Positions 28,995 to 38,395 are shown, counted from the first letter of the stretch. The stretch is DNA of 64,000 nucleotides from an uncultured Clostridia bacterium (GCA_947087265.1 CAMUBY010000001.1:231253-295252); one strand, 5' to 3'. Translations and numbers: made by a program. Notes: generated from the letters alone by a model not told the origin.

Positions 28995-29867
28995 ATGTAC
29001 AGCATGACGGGTTACGGTAAAGGGCAATACCGCGAAAACGGTTTGGAACTCACCGTAGAAATTAAATCGGTGAATAACCGCTATCTCGATTGCGCTATCA
29101 AAAGCCCTCGCGTATTTCTTGCGCAGGAAGAGTTTATTCGCAGTGCGGTGCGCGAAAGTATTTCGCGCGGTCATGTGGACGTATTCGTTTCGCTGCGCGA
29201 TACGCGCGAAAAGGAAAAATCGCTCTATCTCGATTTGAACCTTGCAGGCGCATACATGAAAGCGGCGGAAGAATTAAAACTGAATTTTCCTTCGCTTGCA
29301 AACGATTTAACGGTGAACAGCGTGTTGCGTCTGCCCGAAGTTCTGAAACAGGACGAAGCCTCGGGCGCGGACGAAACGGTGATTACCGCCCTGAACGCGG
29401 CGTTGCGGGCGGCATTGAAAGCGCACGCGGAAATGCGCCTTGCGGAGGGCGAACGATTAAAAACCGACCTGCTCTCCCGTATGCAGACAATCTCTCGGTT
29501 GCGCGACGAAATCGCATCGCGCGCGCCGCTCGTTGCGGAAGAGTACCGCAAAAAGCTCACCGAACGCATCGGGGAATATTTGAACGGTAAAGTGGACGAA
29601 GCGCGTATTTTAACGGAAGCCGCGCTGTTTGCCGATAAGTGCAATATCGACGAAGAACTCACCCGTCTTTCCTCGCACATTACGGAATTTTACAGCATTT
29701 GCAAAAGCGATACGGTGGGCAGAAAGCTCGACTTTCTGGTACAGGAATTTAACCGCGAATGCAATACGGTTTGCAGTAAATCCAACGACGTGAAAATTAC
29801 GTCTTGCGCGCTCGAAATGAAAAACGAAATCGAAAAAGTGCGCGAACAAATACAGAATCTGGAGTAA
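28995..29867 (+). CDS. YicC family endoribonuclease
   Basis: 290 residues, normal family length. N-terminal MYSMTGYGKG and EIKSVNNRYLD are diagnostic of the YicC-like region. The C-terminal DUF1732 part has LTEAALFADKCNIDEELTRLSSHI and the closing GRKLDFLVQEFNRECNT. E. coli YicC is an endoribonuclease affecting small RNA turnover. It opens a yicC-gmk-rpoZ operon, conserved in Firmicutes; gmk starts 2 bp after its stop. Confidence 0.92.
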   Translation: MYSMTGYGKGQYRENGLELTVEIKSVNNRYLDCAIKSPRVFLAQEEFIRSAVRESISRGHVDVFVSLRDTREKEKSLYLDLNLAGAYMKAAEELKLNFPSLANDLTVNSVLRLPEVLKQDEASGADETVITALNAALRAALKAHAEMRLAEGERLKTDLLSRMQTISRLRDEIASRAPLVAEEYRKKLTERIGEYLNGKVDEARILTEAALFADKCNIDEELTRLSSHITEFYSICKSDTVGRKLDFLVQEFNRECNTVCSKSNDVKITSCALEMKNEIEKVREQIQNLE

Positions 29868-29869
29868 GT

Positions 29870-30448
29870 ATGAAGGGCAAACTTTTCGTTATATCGGGTC
29901 CTTCGGGCGTCGGGAAAGGCACGCTTGTAAAACTTCTGCTCCAAGAGGATTCGTCGCTCGCGCTCTCCGTCTCCTGTACGACGCGCGCGCCCAGAGAGGG
30001 CGAAGTAAACGGAAAGCACTATTTCTTTTTAACAAGAGAAGAGTTTCTCAAACGCATAAACGAGGGCGGCTTCCTCGAGTATGACGAACATTTCGGAAAT
30101 TACTACGGTACGCCCAAAGCGTTTGTAAAAGAACAGCTGGAAAACAAGTCGGTGATTCTTGAAATTGACGTGGCGGGTGCGCTGCAAGTCAAGGAGAATT
30201 ACCGCGACGCGGAAGGAATTGTGCTCATCATGGTGGTTCCGCCCGATATGCAAACGCTTCGGCAGCGGCTCGTCGGCAGAGGTTCGGAGTCGGCTGAGGA
30301 ACTTGAAAAACGGCTTGAACGGGTGCGGTTTGAAATTGCCCAAAAGAACCGTTACGACTATGTTGTCATAAACGACGGTTTAGAGGACGCAAAACGTGCT
30401 CTTCAAAATATTATTTTGCAAGAAACATTCAGAGGTGATAAAGTATGA
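29870..30448 (+). CDS. gmk: Guanylate kinase
   Basis: 192 residues from the ATG at 29870, whose GGAG ribosome site is in the last codons of yicC; the longer in-frame version is shadow sequence. The P-loop is GPSGVGKGTL (10-19), followed by SCTTRAPREGEVNGKHYFF (GMP-binding) and LEIDVAGALQVK. It converts GMP to GDP with ATP. Its stop overlaps the rpoZ ATG (30445-30448). Confidence 0.97.
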   Translation: MKGKLFVISGPSGVGKGTLVKLLLQEDSSLALSVSCTTRAPREGEVNGKHYFFLTREEFLKRINEGGFLEYDEHFGNYYGTPKAFVKEQLENKSVILEIDVAGALQVKENYRDAEGIVLIMVVPPDMQTLRQRLVGRGSESAEELEKRLERVRFEIAQKNRYDYVVINDGLEDAKRALQNIILQETFRGDKV

Positions 30449-30666
30449 TTAACGAACCTTCGGTAGATTTGCTCGTAAGAAAACTCGGTACGCCCGAAGA
30501 GCCTGTCAGCCGCTACGAACTGTGCGTGGTCGTTGCAAAGCGCACGCGCCAGATTATCGAGCAGATGCAGGCAACGGGAACGCTCGAACTTCCCGGCAAA
30601 CAGAAAGAAATCGTACTCGCTTGTCAGGAAATTATGAACGGCAAGGTAACGAGCGCGAAAGATTGA
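30445..30666 (+). CDS. rpoZ: RNA polymerase omega subunit
   Basis: 73 residues. SVDLLVRKLGTPEEPVSRYELCVVVAKRTRQI is the omega core (MNNRYELV...AxRARQ type); it stabilises the beta' subunit. Starts by ATGA overlap with gmk, with GAGGTGAT upstream. A hairpin terminator follows at 30673. Confidence 0.93.
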   Translation: MINEPSVDLLVRKLGTPEEPVSRYELCVVVAKRTRQIIEQMQATGTLELPGKQKEIVLACQEIMNGKVTSAKD

Positions 30667-30672
30667 GAACTA

Positions 30673-30700
30673 CGCCCCCCAGCGGGGCGGTTTTCTTAAA
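30673..30700 (+). terminator. Terminator after rpoZ
   Basis: CGCCCC (30673-30678) pairs with GGGGCG (30684-30689), then TTTTCTTAAA. A second small hairpin (TTCCG/CGGAA) follows. Confidence 0.7.
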
Positions 30701-30769
30701 TTCCGCTTTTCGGAATGCGGCGCTTCATGCAAAGTTTGCGCGTTTTTGAAAGCGGACGAATGATTACAT

Positions 30770-32944
30770 ATGGTTTTTTGTGAAGTCATCGTAGATATTG
30801 CGCACAGCGAGGTTGATAAAATTTTCGACTACGCTTGCGACTTCCCCGTAAAAGAGGGAACGCGCGTCGTCGTGCCGTTCGGGTTCGGAAACAGCACGAC
30901 GACAGGTTTTGTCGTGCGCGTAAAAGATTCGAGCGACTGCCCGAGCGAAAAACTCAAACGGATTTACCGCGCGGACGTGTACGCCGCTATCAATGCGGAG
31001 TGTTTACAACTCGCAAAAAAATTAGCCGCGCGCTACCGCTGTCCGCTCGCACTCTGCCTGCGGCTCTTTCTTCCATCCGAAATGCGCACGGGGAAAGCTT
31101 CCGAAACCTACCGCACCTATGCCCGACTTTCGGGCGCGGAAGCAGAAATTGCGCCCCGTGCGAAAATGCAGCTCGCGCTTATAGAATATCTGCGCGAAAA
31201 AGGGGAAGAGGACGCGGCGCGGCTTCGGGAACGGTTCGGCGGCGCGGTGAACGCGCTTGCGGAAAAGGGCGTTATAACGCTCGAAAAAAGGCGGTATTTG
31301 CGCAACCCTTATCAAGGCGTTACGCAGTCGCAGCAGGAACGCACATTGACGCCCTCACAGGCGCAAGCGGTGAAAACCGTTACGGAAACGGAAAAGACGG
31401 TGACGCTCATTCACGGCGTTACGGGCAGCGGAAAGACGGAAATCTATCTTACGCTGATTGCCCGCGCGCTCGAAGAAGGCAGAACGGCAATATTTTTAGT
31501 GCCCGAAATTTCGCTCACGCCGCAAATGCTTGCTCAACTCCGCGCGCGGTTCGGCGCGCAGGCGGCAATCATACACAGCGGACTTTCCGCAGGCGAACGC
31601 TTCGACGAATGGCAACGGCTGCGCAGCGGCGAGGCGCGCATTGCTATCGGCGCGCGTTCGGCGGTGTTCACGCCGCTCGAAAATATCGGCATTATTATCG
31701 TCGACGAAGAGCACGACGGCAGTTATTCTTCCGAAACGTCTCCCCGTTACAATACGTTCGACGTCGCTCTGCTCCGCGCGCAGTATAACGGCGCGAAACT
31801 TGTGCTCGGCAGTGCAACGCCGTCGGTGGAAACTTACCGACGCGCAAAAGAGGGCGAATTCGGGCTCATTACGCTGAAAGACAGAATCAACGCGCGCCCC
31901 ATGCCCGAAGTGGAACTTGTGGATATGCGGCGCGAAGTCAAGCGCGGCAATCCTTCCGCTTTTTCGGCGCATCTCAAACAGCGGTTGGAGGCGTGTTTGG
32001 AAAGCGGCAATCAGGCAATTCTCTTTCTCAACCGCAGAGGGTATTCGCAGACGGTTATCTGCCGCGATTGCGGATACGTCGCAAAATGTAAAGATTGCGA
32101 TATCGCGCTTACTTACCACAGCGAAGAAAAATGTCTGAAATGCCACTATTGCGGTCTGCGCTATAAAACGCTTTCCGTCTGCCCTGAATGCGGCGGCGTG
32201 CACCTCGGCTATATGGGCACGGGCACGCAGAAGATTGTAGAGGAATTGAAAAAGTTATACCCTGCGGCGCGTATTCTGCGTATGGACGTAGACACGACGG
32301 GCGGAAAAGAAGGGCACTATAAAATTTTAAGCCGATTTGCGAAGCGGGAAGCGGATATTCTTGTCGGCACGCAGATGGTAGCCAAGGGACACGATTTTCC
32401 GTTTGTGACGCTTGTCGGAATTCTCGACGCGGATATGAGTCTGCATTTTCCCGATTACCGAAGCAACGAGCGAACCTTTCAGCTTGTTTGCCAGGTAGCA
32501 GGCAGAAGCGGCCGCGCCGAAGAGAAGGGGGAAGTTGTTCTGCAAACGTACGACCCCGAAAATTTTATTCTGCGCTTTGCGAAAGAATACGATTATCACG
32601 GTTTTTACGAGCGCGAAATTACCGTGCGTGCGGCGACGATGTTTCCGCCGTTTGCGAAAATCGTGCGCGTCATGGTTTCGGGCGAGGACGAAAAGGAAAC
32701 GCTTGCGGCATTGAAAGACGTATATACCAAGCTGCAAACGGTGTACTGTTCTCATGCGGACGACTTTCTGTTCTTCAACCGAATGCATGCGCCCGTTAAA
32801 CGCATTCAGAAAAAATTCCGTTATCAGGTTCTGATGCGGCTCACCAACCCTGAAATTCTGAAAGAAATTTACGACGCCGCAACGGCGGTAAAATATAAAA
32901 ACGTGCTGGTTTACGTGGAAGAAAATCCCGTAAATTTAAGTTGA
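30770..32944 (+). CDS. priA: Primosomal protein N' (replication restart helicase PriA)
   Basis: 724 residues. An N-terminal 3' DNA-binding domain (VIVDIAHSEVDKIFDYACD) precedes the helicase core with HGVTGSGKTEIY (Walker A), IIVDEEHDGSY (Walker B) and LGSATPSVET. A two-zinc cluster follows (CRDCG...CKDC...CLKCHYC...CPECG), then GTQMVAKGHDFP and QVAGRSGRAEEKG. It reloads the replisome at stalled forks. Upstream SD is weak. It heads the priA-def-fmt-rsmB block. Confidence 0.97.
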   Translation: MVFCEVIVDIAHSEVDKIFDYACDFPVKEGTRVVVPFGFGNSTTTGFVVRVKDSSDCPSEKLKRIYRADVYAAINAECLQLAKKLAARYRCPLALCLRLFLPSEMRTGKASETYRTYARLSGAEAEIAPRAKMQLALIEYLREKGEEDAARLRERFGGAVNALAEKGVITLEKRRYLRNPYQGVTQSQQERTLTPSQAQAVKTVTETEKTVTLIHGVTGSGKTEIYLTLIARALEEGRTAIFLVPEISLTPQMLAQLRARFGAQAAIIHSGLSAGERFDEWQRLRSGEARIAIGARSAVFTPLENIGIIIVDEEHDGSYSSETSPRYNTFDVALLRAQYNGAKLVLGSATPSVETYRRAKEGEFGLITLKDRINARPMPEVELVDMRREVKRGNPSAFSAHLKQRLEACLESGNQAILFLNRRGYSQTVICRDCGYVAKCKDCDIALTYHSEEKCLKCHYCGLRYKTLSVCPECGGVHLGYMGTGTQKIVEELKKLYPAARILRMDVDTTGGKEGHYKILSRFAKREADILVGTQMVAKGHDFPFVTLVGILDADMSLHFPDYRSNERTFQLVCQVAGRSGRAEEKGEVVLQTYDPENFILRFAKEYDYHGFYEREITVRAATMFPPFAKIVRVMVSGEDEKETLAALKDVYTKLQTVYCSHADDFLFFNRMHAPVKRIQKKFRYQVLMRLTNPEILKEIYDAATAVKYKNVLVYVEENPVNLS

Positions 32945-32957
32945 CAGGAGGAAAATA

Positions 32958-33410
32958 ATGGTTCGGGAAATCGTACAGATAGGCGACGAAGTACTGCGCA
33001 AACAATGCGAGCCCGTCACGAGATTTGACGGGGAACTTGCGACTCTTCTCGACGATATGAAGGAAACGCTGAAAAAGGCGGAGGGCGCGGGTCTTGCGGC
33101 GCCCCAGGTAGGCGTGCCGATTCGCGCCGTTCTGGTGGACGTGCCAGAAGGTTTTTTTGAGTTCATCAACCCTGTATTCGTCTGGCAAAAGGGCGAGCAG
33201 GTCGGCACGGAGGGTTGCCTTTCCGTGCGCGGAAAATGCGGCAGGGTGCGCCGTCCGAACAAAGTGAAAATCGTCTACCGCGACCGCTACGGCGACCGTT
33301 ATTCCGTGGTCGCGCACGGCTGGTTTGCGCGCGCAATCTGCCACGAACTCGACCATCTGGACGGAAAACTCTATACGGATATTGCGGAAGACCTCCGCAA
33401 TGACGATTAA
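32958..33410 (+). CDS. def: Peptide deformylase
   Basis: 150 residues, type I. Motif 1 GAGLAAPQVG (about 47-56), motif 2 EGCLSV with the metal-ligand Cys, and motif 3 HELDHLDG with the HExxH-type site. It removes the formyl group from nascent proteins, working with Fmt encoded next. AGGAGG precedes the ATG. Confidence 0.97.
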   Translation: MVREIVQIGDEVLRKQCEPVTRFDGELATLLDDMKETLKKAEGAGLAAPQVGVPIRAVLVDVPEGFFEFINPVFVWQKGEQVGTEGCLSVRGKCGRVRRPNKVKIVYRDRYGDRYSVVAHGWFARAICHELDHLDGKLYTDIAEDLRNDD

Positions 33411-33447
33411 AGGTTTTCTGCTTATCTTTGCAGAATAAGAGGTTTCT

Positions 33448-34371
33448 ATGAAAATAGTATTTGCGGGAACGCCCGAATTTGCCGTTCCCTCGCTGCGTGC
33501 ACTCCATGACGCGGGGCACGAAATCACAGTGCTTACCCAACCCGATAGACCGCAGGGCAGAAAGGGCGTTCTCACCCCTTCGCCCGTAAAAGCGGAAGCC
33601 GAACGGTTGGGGCTTAACGTACTGCAACCCGTGCGGCTCAAAGAAGATTTTTCCGCGCTCGAAGCTGTCGGAGCGGAACTCATGGTTACCTGTGCATACG
33701 GTCAGATTCTCACGCAGGAAATTCTTGATATTTTTCCCAAAGGCGTTTGGAACGTACACGCAAGTCTGCTCCCCAAATACCGCGGCGCGGCGCCCATTGC
33801 GCAGGCGATAATCTGCGGCGAGCGCGAAACGGGTATTACGATTATGAAAACGGACGCGGGGCTGGATACGGGCGATATATTCCTGACGGCAAAAACGGAA
33901 ATTTCTCCGTTCGAAACCTGCGACGCTCTGACGGGGCGGCTTGCGCTCGCAGGCGCAAAACTCATTAAAGAAGCGCTTAACAAAATCGAACGCGGCGACG
34001 TTACGCTTATAAAACAAGGCGAGGGCAACGTTTGTAAAAAGGTTTCGCATACCGAAATAGATTTTTCGCGCACCGCCTTTGAAGTAAGCGCGCTCATTCG
34101 CGGACTTTCTCCCGCGCCGCTTGCCTATGCGAAAATCGGCGGGGCGGTTTATAATTTTTACTTTGCGGAGGCAATTCCCTATGTTGGGGAGGAGACGTTC
34201 GGTACGGTGCTTTCCGCTTCGCCCAAATCGGGACTTGTGATAAAGTGCGGCGAGGGCGCGGTGAAAATACTCGAATTGCAAGCCGCAGGCGGGAAAAGAA
34301 TGCCTGCGCGAGATTTCTTGAACGGCAGAAAAATACAGGAAGGAACGCGCTTTGACCAACCCGTTTTATGA
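33448..34371 (+). CDS. fmt: Methionyl-tRNA formyltransferase
   Basis: 307 residues. N-terminal formyltransferase domain with FAGTPEFAVPSL, the catalytic loop NVHASLLPKYRGAAPIAQAI, and DTGDIF; the C-terminal domain ends with ELQAAGGKRMPARDFLNG. It formylates initiator Met-tRNA with 10-formyl-THF. Its last 20 bases overlap rsmB, whose TTG start is inside fmt. Confidence 0.96.
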   Translation: MKIVFAGTPEFAVPSLRALHDAGHEITVLTQPDRPQGRKGVLTPSPVKAEAERLGLNVLQPVRLKEDFSALEAVGAELMVTCAYGQILTQEILDIFPKGVWNVHASLLPKYRGAAPIAQAIICGERETGITIMKTDAGLDTGDIFLTAKTEISPFETCDALTGRLALAGAKLIKEALNKIERGDVTLIKQGEGNVCKKVSHTEIDFSRTAFEVSALIRGLSPAPLAYAKIGGAVYNFYFAEAIPYVGEETFGTVLSASPKSGLVIKCGEGAVKILELQAAGGKRMPARDFLNGRKIQEGTRFDQPVL

Positions 34372-35578
34372 CCCCTACAAAGTATTGACCAAAATTTACG
34401 CCGAGGGCGCGCACCTGAAAATTGCTTTAAGCGAATCGGGAATCGAGGAACTCAACCGTGCGCGGACGGTAAAAACCGTTTACGGCGTATTAGAAAACGA
34501 CGGCTATTTAACGGAATGTATTCGCACGTTTGCACCCAAAACGCCCAAACAGAGCGTGCGCATTTTATTGAAAATTTCCTTGTATTGGCTTATTTTTTTG
34601 AAAAAAGCGCGGTATATGGTTACGGACACCGCCGTCGGTTTGTGCAAAAAATTAGGCAAAGGGGGCGCGGCAGGATTCGTAAACGCGTTTTTGCGGAAGT
34701 TCGACGAAACAAAAGTGCGCCTGCCCGAAGGCGACGAAGGACTTGCCGTCAAGTATAATTTTCCGCTGTTTGCGGTGAAAAAACTCAAAGCGCAGTACGG
34801 CAGTCGTGCCGAGCAGATTATGGGCGCAAAGAGCCGCGGCGTTACGGTGCGGTTTGTGCGCGGGGGAGAAAACTATCTTACCCGTCCGCATGAAGAAACG
34901 CCCTTTGAACACGTTTACATTTTCCCGAATTTTACGCGCGACGAGGGGTTTTTCGCAGGCGATTATACCTTTCAGTCGGTGGGCAGTATCGCTATTTGCA
35001 GCGTGGTGGAGGGGTGCAATTCCCTGCTTGACGCCTGCGCCGCACCCGGCGGAAAGTCGGTATTGCTTTCCCAAAAGTGCAAACAAATTACCGCTTGCGA
35101 ATTGCACGCGCACCGCGTGGAACTCATTAAAGCGTACTGTTCGCGTATGGGTGCGCAGAACGTTATGCCCGTGCAGGCGGATTCTTCCGTATTCAATTTT
35201 GAACGAGAGGGCGCATTCGACGGCGTGCTATGCGACGTTCCGTGCTCGGGGCTTGGCACGGTTGCCGAAAATCCCGATTTGCCCCTGCGCAAAAACGAGA
35301 AAGATTTTGAGGATTTGCAAAAAATCCAACTTGCAATTTTGAAGAATTGTTCCCGATACGTCCGCGCGGAAGGGTATCTTTACTATTCAACCTGCTCGAT
35401 TTTACAGGAAGAGAACGACGAAATTGTGGGCGCATTTTTGAAAGAACATTCCGAATTTGAAACAGTGCGTACGGAATGCGTTCTGCCGCATGAAACTACA
35501 AAATTCGGGCTACAGTTTTTGCCCGACACCGCGTTCGGCGCAGGGTTTTACGTTTGCAAATTGAGAAAAAAAGGATGA
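34352..35578 (+). CDS. rsmB: 16S rRNA (cytosine-967-C5)-methyltransferase RsmB
   Basis: 408 residues from a TTG with AGGAAGG upstream. An N-terminal NusB-like RNA-binding domain (about 1-130) is followed by a Rossmann methyltransferase: SAM motif LDACAAPGGKSVLLSQ, motif IV DVPCSGLG with one catalytic Cys, and STCSILQEEN with the other. It methylates C967 of 16S rRNA. It overlaps fmt upstream and the hydrolase ATG downstream (ATGA at 35575). Confidence 0.93.
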   Translation: MTNPFYDPYKVLTKIYAEGAHLKIALSESGIEELNRARTVKTVYGVLENDGYLTECIRTFAPKTPKQSVRILLKISLYWLIFLKKARYMVTDTAVGLCKKLGKGGAAGFVNAFLRKFDETKVRLPEGDEGLAVKYNFPLFAVKKLKAQYGSRAEQIMGAKSRGVTVRFVRGGENYLTRPHEETPFEHVYIFPNFTRDEGFFAGDYTFQSVGSIAICSVVEGCNSLLDACAAPGGKSVLLSQKCKQITACELHAHRVELIKAYCSRMGAQNVMPVQADSSVFNFEREGAFDGVLCDVPCSGLGTVAENPDLPLRKNEKDFEDLQKIQLAILKNCSRYVRAEGYLYYSTCSILQEENDEIVGAFLKEHSEFETVRTECVLPHETTKFGLQFLPDTAFGAGFYVCKLRKKG

Positions 35579-36546
35579 ATCAAAGAAAAAAATATATCCA
35601 AAGCTGTGAAGTTTCCGAGCTTGTTACGCTGAACCTCGGCGGTTATCCGCAGAAAGTTTTAATCGAGGGGAAAGGTAAAAATTTGCCTGTTGTCGTCTGT
35701 CTGCACGGCGGACCGGGTTCGCCCGTTCCCTTTTCGGTGGGCTGCCGCGGACTTTTCCCCGAATGGACGGACAGAGCGATGATGGTCTATTGGGACCAAC
35801 TCGGTTGCGGCATTAACAACCACGCCGTTGACGACGGTTTCAAAATCGATTCGTTCGCTGAGATGACCTGCGACCTTGTAAAGGAGATAAAAAGCAAATT
35901 TCCCGAAAACAAACTGTATTTATTCGGCGTTTCCTGGGGTAGCATTCTTTCATTTAAAGCGGCGCTCCGCGTTCCCGAATTGCTTGACGGCACGTTCGTT
36001 TACGGACAGTTTCTCGAAACAAATTTTTTCAGCGAAGAAGTAGCGCAGGCGTTCGTTTCCGCGCCGAAAAAGATACAAAACGAAGTTTCGGAAATTATCA
36101 AGGCGGGCGCGGACTGCGCGTATGAAACGCTCGATAAAAATTTGAAAAAACTGTTTCGGTATTTAAGCAAATACACAGACGCATATACGAATCGGAATGC
36201 AAAGCCCTGCGCAATCGGTAAAATTATTAAGGGACTTTTGACGAGCCCCGACTACCGTTTCCGCGATTTCAAGGCGGTCGTGAAAAACGGATACAGAGGC
36301 AACAGAAGCCTTTGGCAGGAATTAGTACGCATTCATTTGTCGCCCGTCCTTTCGGAAATTAAAATTCCGTATTTTATCATGCAGGGCGATACCGATATCG
36401 TGACTTCTACAAAGCGCGTTTCAAAAGCCGCGCAAGAGAGCGGCAATCAGAATATTACCGTTAAAATTGCGGAAAATTCTGGGCATATGCCGTCGGCGGC
36501 GGCAATGGACGAAATATACCGCTTTATCATGGAACAGATTGCATGA
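35575..36546 (+). CDS. Alpha/beta hydrolase (proline iminopeptidase-like)
   Basis: 323 residues from the ATG overlapping the rsmB stop. Features: the oxyanion motif VVCLHGGPGSP, YWDQLGCGINN as in prolyl aminopeptidases, the nucleophile elbow GVSWGS with Ser, a cap region (about 140-250), then DTDIV (Asp) and SGHMPSAA (His) completing the triad. Substrate could be a peptide, ester or lactone. It is inserted between rsmB and rlmN, coupled to both by ATGA overlaps, which is not the usual gene order of this cluster. Confidence 0.88.
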   Translation: MNQRKKYIQSCEVSELVTLNLGGYPQKVLIEGKGKNLPVVVCLHGGPGSPVPFSVGCRGLFPEWTDRAMMVYWDQLGCGINNHAVDDGFKIDSFAEMTCDLVKEIKSKFPENKLYLFGVSWGSILSFKAALRVPELLDGTFVYGQFLETNFFSEEVAQAFVSAPKKIQNEVSEIIKAGADCAYETLDKNLKKLFRYLSKYTDAYTNRNAKPCAIGKIIKGLLTSPDYRFRDFKAVVKNGYRGNRSLWQELVRIHLSPVLSEIKIPYFIMQGDTDIVTSTKRVSKAAQESGNQNITVKIAENSGHMPSAAAMDEIYRFIMEQIA

Positions 36547-37592
36547 AAGAAATTTTACAGGACCTGACGCGCGAAGAACTCGGCGCTCTTGTGGAAGAAT
36601 ACGGAGAAAAAAAGTTCCGCGCACAGCAAATTTATTTGGGGCTCATGCAGGGCAAGCGCATTTCCGAATTGCCCGTATCTCCTTTGCTCCGCGAAAAACT
36701 GTTAGAGCGGTTCGAGGACGAGCCCGTGAAAATCTATCGGACTTTTACGGCGTCGGACGGCACGAAAAAGTTTTTGTTTCTGCTTGCGGACGGCAACCTC
36801 ATCGAGGGCGTGCTCATGAAATATAAGTACGGCAACACGCAATGCGTTTCCACGCAGGTGGGCTGCCGCATGGGCTGTAAATTCTGCGCTTCTACCCTCG
36901 GAGGACTTCTCCGCAATCTTACGGCAGGCGAAATTATTTCGCAGATTCTCACCGTCAACCGCGCGGAAGGGGGAAATCTCAAAGACAGGGCGGTCACCAA
37001 CGTGGTGCTCATGGGCAGCGGCGAGCCCTTCGATAATTATGAAAACGTCGTCCGTTTTTTGCGCAATTTGATAGCCGAAGAGGGTATCAATATCAGCGCG
37101 CGCAACGTCAGCCTTTCCACCTGCGGTTTGGTGCCGCAAATGAAATCGTTTGCCGACGAGGGGATTCCGCTCAACCTGACGGTTTCCCTGCACGCGGTAA
37201 CGGACGAAGAACGCAAACGCACGATGCCCGTTGCAAATAAGTACAAAATTCAGGAAATTTTAGCGGCTTGCGAACATTATTTCAAAAAGACGGGGCGGCG
37301 GTATATCTTTGAATACAGTTTGATTTCGGGCGGGAATGCCGACGGCGAACACGCGGAAGCGCTTAGTAAACTTCTGAAAGGCAAGCCCTGCCACGTCAAT
37401 CTCATTCGACTCAACGAGGTGAAAGAGCGCAATTTAAGTTCGGTGAGCGAAAAAGAGGCGTACCGTTTTCTGGGCGTTCTCGAACAAAACGGCATTTCGG
37501 CAACGTTGCGCCGCAGTATGGGTTCGGATATCGGCGGCGCGTGCGGACAACTCAGAGCAAAACATTTAGGAGAACAGCATGATAAAGATTAA
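36543..37592 (+). CDS. rlmN: 23S rRNA/tRNA (adenine-C2)-methyltransferase RlmN
   Basis: 349 residues. A radical SAM enzyme with the CX3CX2C motif CRMGCKFC (about residue 115), VVLMGSGEPFDNY, SLHAVTDEERKRTMPVANKY, and the C-terminal resolving-cysteine region RRSMGSDIGGACGQLR. It methylates A2503 of 23S rRNA and A37 of some tRNAs. Starts by ATGA overlap with the hydrolase and overlaps the rpe start. Confidence 0.97.
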   Translation: MKEILQDLTREELGALVEEYGEKKFRAQQIYLGLMQGKRISELPVSPLLREKLLERFEDEPVKIYRTFTASDGTKKFLFLLADGNLIEGVLMKYKYGNTQCVSTQVGCRMGCKFCASTLGGLLRNLTAGEIISQILTVNRAEGGNLKDRAVTNVVLMGSGEPFDNYENVVRFLRNLIAEEGINISARNVSLSTCGLVPQMKSFADEGIPLNLTVSLHAVTDEERKRTMPVANKYKIQEILAACEHYFKKTGRRYIFEYSLISGGNADGEHAEALSKLLKGKPCHVNLIRLNEVKERNLSSVSEKEAYRFLGVLEQNGISATLRRSMGSDIGGACGQLRAKHLGEQHDKD

Positions 37593-38238
37593 AATTGCAC
37601 CGTCCATTTTAGCGGCGGATTTTTCAAAAATGGGCGAAACGGTAAAACAGTTGCAGGAATGCGGCGCGGATTTGGTGCATTGCGACGTGATGGACGGCAA
37701 CTTTGTTCCGCCTATTACGTTCGGCGCGCAGATGGTAAAGCAAATTCGTCCGCTTACCGCCCTTCCGCTCGACTGCCATTTAATGACTCTGCACCCGCAA
37801 ACGCATTTGGAAGATTTTGTAAAGGCGGGTGCGGACGTTATTTCCGTTCATGTGGAGGCATGCGGCAAGGATACCGTGCCGCTCATGCGCGAAATCAAAA
37901 AATGCGGCGTTAAGGCATCCGCTGTGGTCAATCCCGAAACGCCGATTGAAGAATTGTTCGATTGCGTGGGGGAAGCGGATATGCTGCTCGTCATGAGCGT
38001 GCACCCCGGTTGGGGCGGTCAGAAATTCATTCCCGAAACGCTTGAAAAACTCGAAAAACTTCGCACGTTCTGTATCAAATGCGGAAGAGGGGAACTCGAT
38101 ATTCAAGTGGACGGCGGCGTTACGCTTGAAAATGCGTCAGAAATCAAAGCGGCAGGTGCGAACGTACTTGTTGCAGGCAGCACCGTGTTCCGCGCTCCCG
38201 ATATGCGCGCCGTGATTGCGAGCCTTCGCGGGGAGTAA
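37579..38238 (+). CDS. rpe: Ribulose-phosphate 3-epimerase
   Basis: 219 residues, TIM barrel. Metal and catalytic segments: SILAADFSKMG, HCDVMDGNFVPPITFG, DCHLM, MSVHPGWGGQ and QVDGGV. Interconverts ribulose 5-phosphate and xylulose 5-phosphate. In most Firmicutes prpC, prkC and rsgA lie between rlmN and rpe; here the two genes overlap by 14 bp, so those genes are absent from this place. Confidence 0.96.
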   Translation: MIKIKIAPSILAADFSKMGETVKQLQECGADLVHCDVMDGNFVPPITFGAQMVKQIRPLTALPLDCHLMTLHPQTHLEDFVKAGADVISVHVEACGKDTVPLMREIKKCGVKASAVVNPETPIEELFDCVGEADMLLVMSVHPGWGGQKFIPETLEKLEKLRTFCIKCGRGELDIQVDGGVTLENASEIKAAGANVLVAGSTVFRAPDMRAVIASLRGE

Positions 38239-38274
38239 ATATTACGAAAAGGAAACTATTTCATTGCAGCGGCA

Positions 38275-38307
38275 TATAATAGAGTGCGGCAATGTATCAC
38301 CGCCGCA
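38275..38307 (+). promoter_or_regulatory. Possible promoter and hairpin before the small ORF
   Basis: TATAAT at 38275-38280 with no clear -35, then TGCGGC (38285-38290) pairing with GCCGCA (38302-38307) followed by TTTT. This could be a weak attenuator or the end of the rpe transcript. Confidence 0.35.
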
Positions 38308-38326
38308 TTTTCGGGAGGGAAAAATT

Positions 38327-38395
38327 ATGTTTTTTTGTTTCAAACCGCCTTATGCGCTGCGTCGTTTGCTTCGGTTGATATTCAAAAATAAATGA
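38327..38395 (+). CDS. Small ORF (22 residues) coupled to the dipeptidase
   Basis: MFFCFKPPYALRRLLRLIFKNK in the window's own frame: a short aromatic N terminus, then a cationic amphipathic stretch. It has a strong GGGAGG 8 nt before its ATG and its TGA overlaps the ATG of the dipeptidase gene (ATGA at 38392), which itself lacks any ribosome site. It may act as a translational leader for the dipeptidase, or encode a small peptide with its own role. No relative is known to me. Confidence 0.5.
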   Translation: MFFCFKPPYALRRLLRLIFKNK

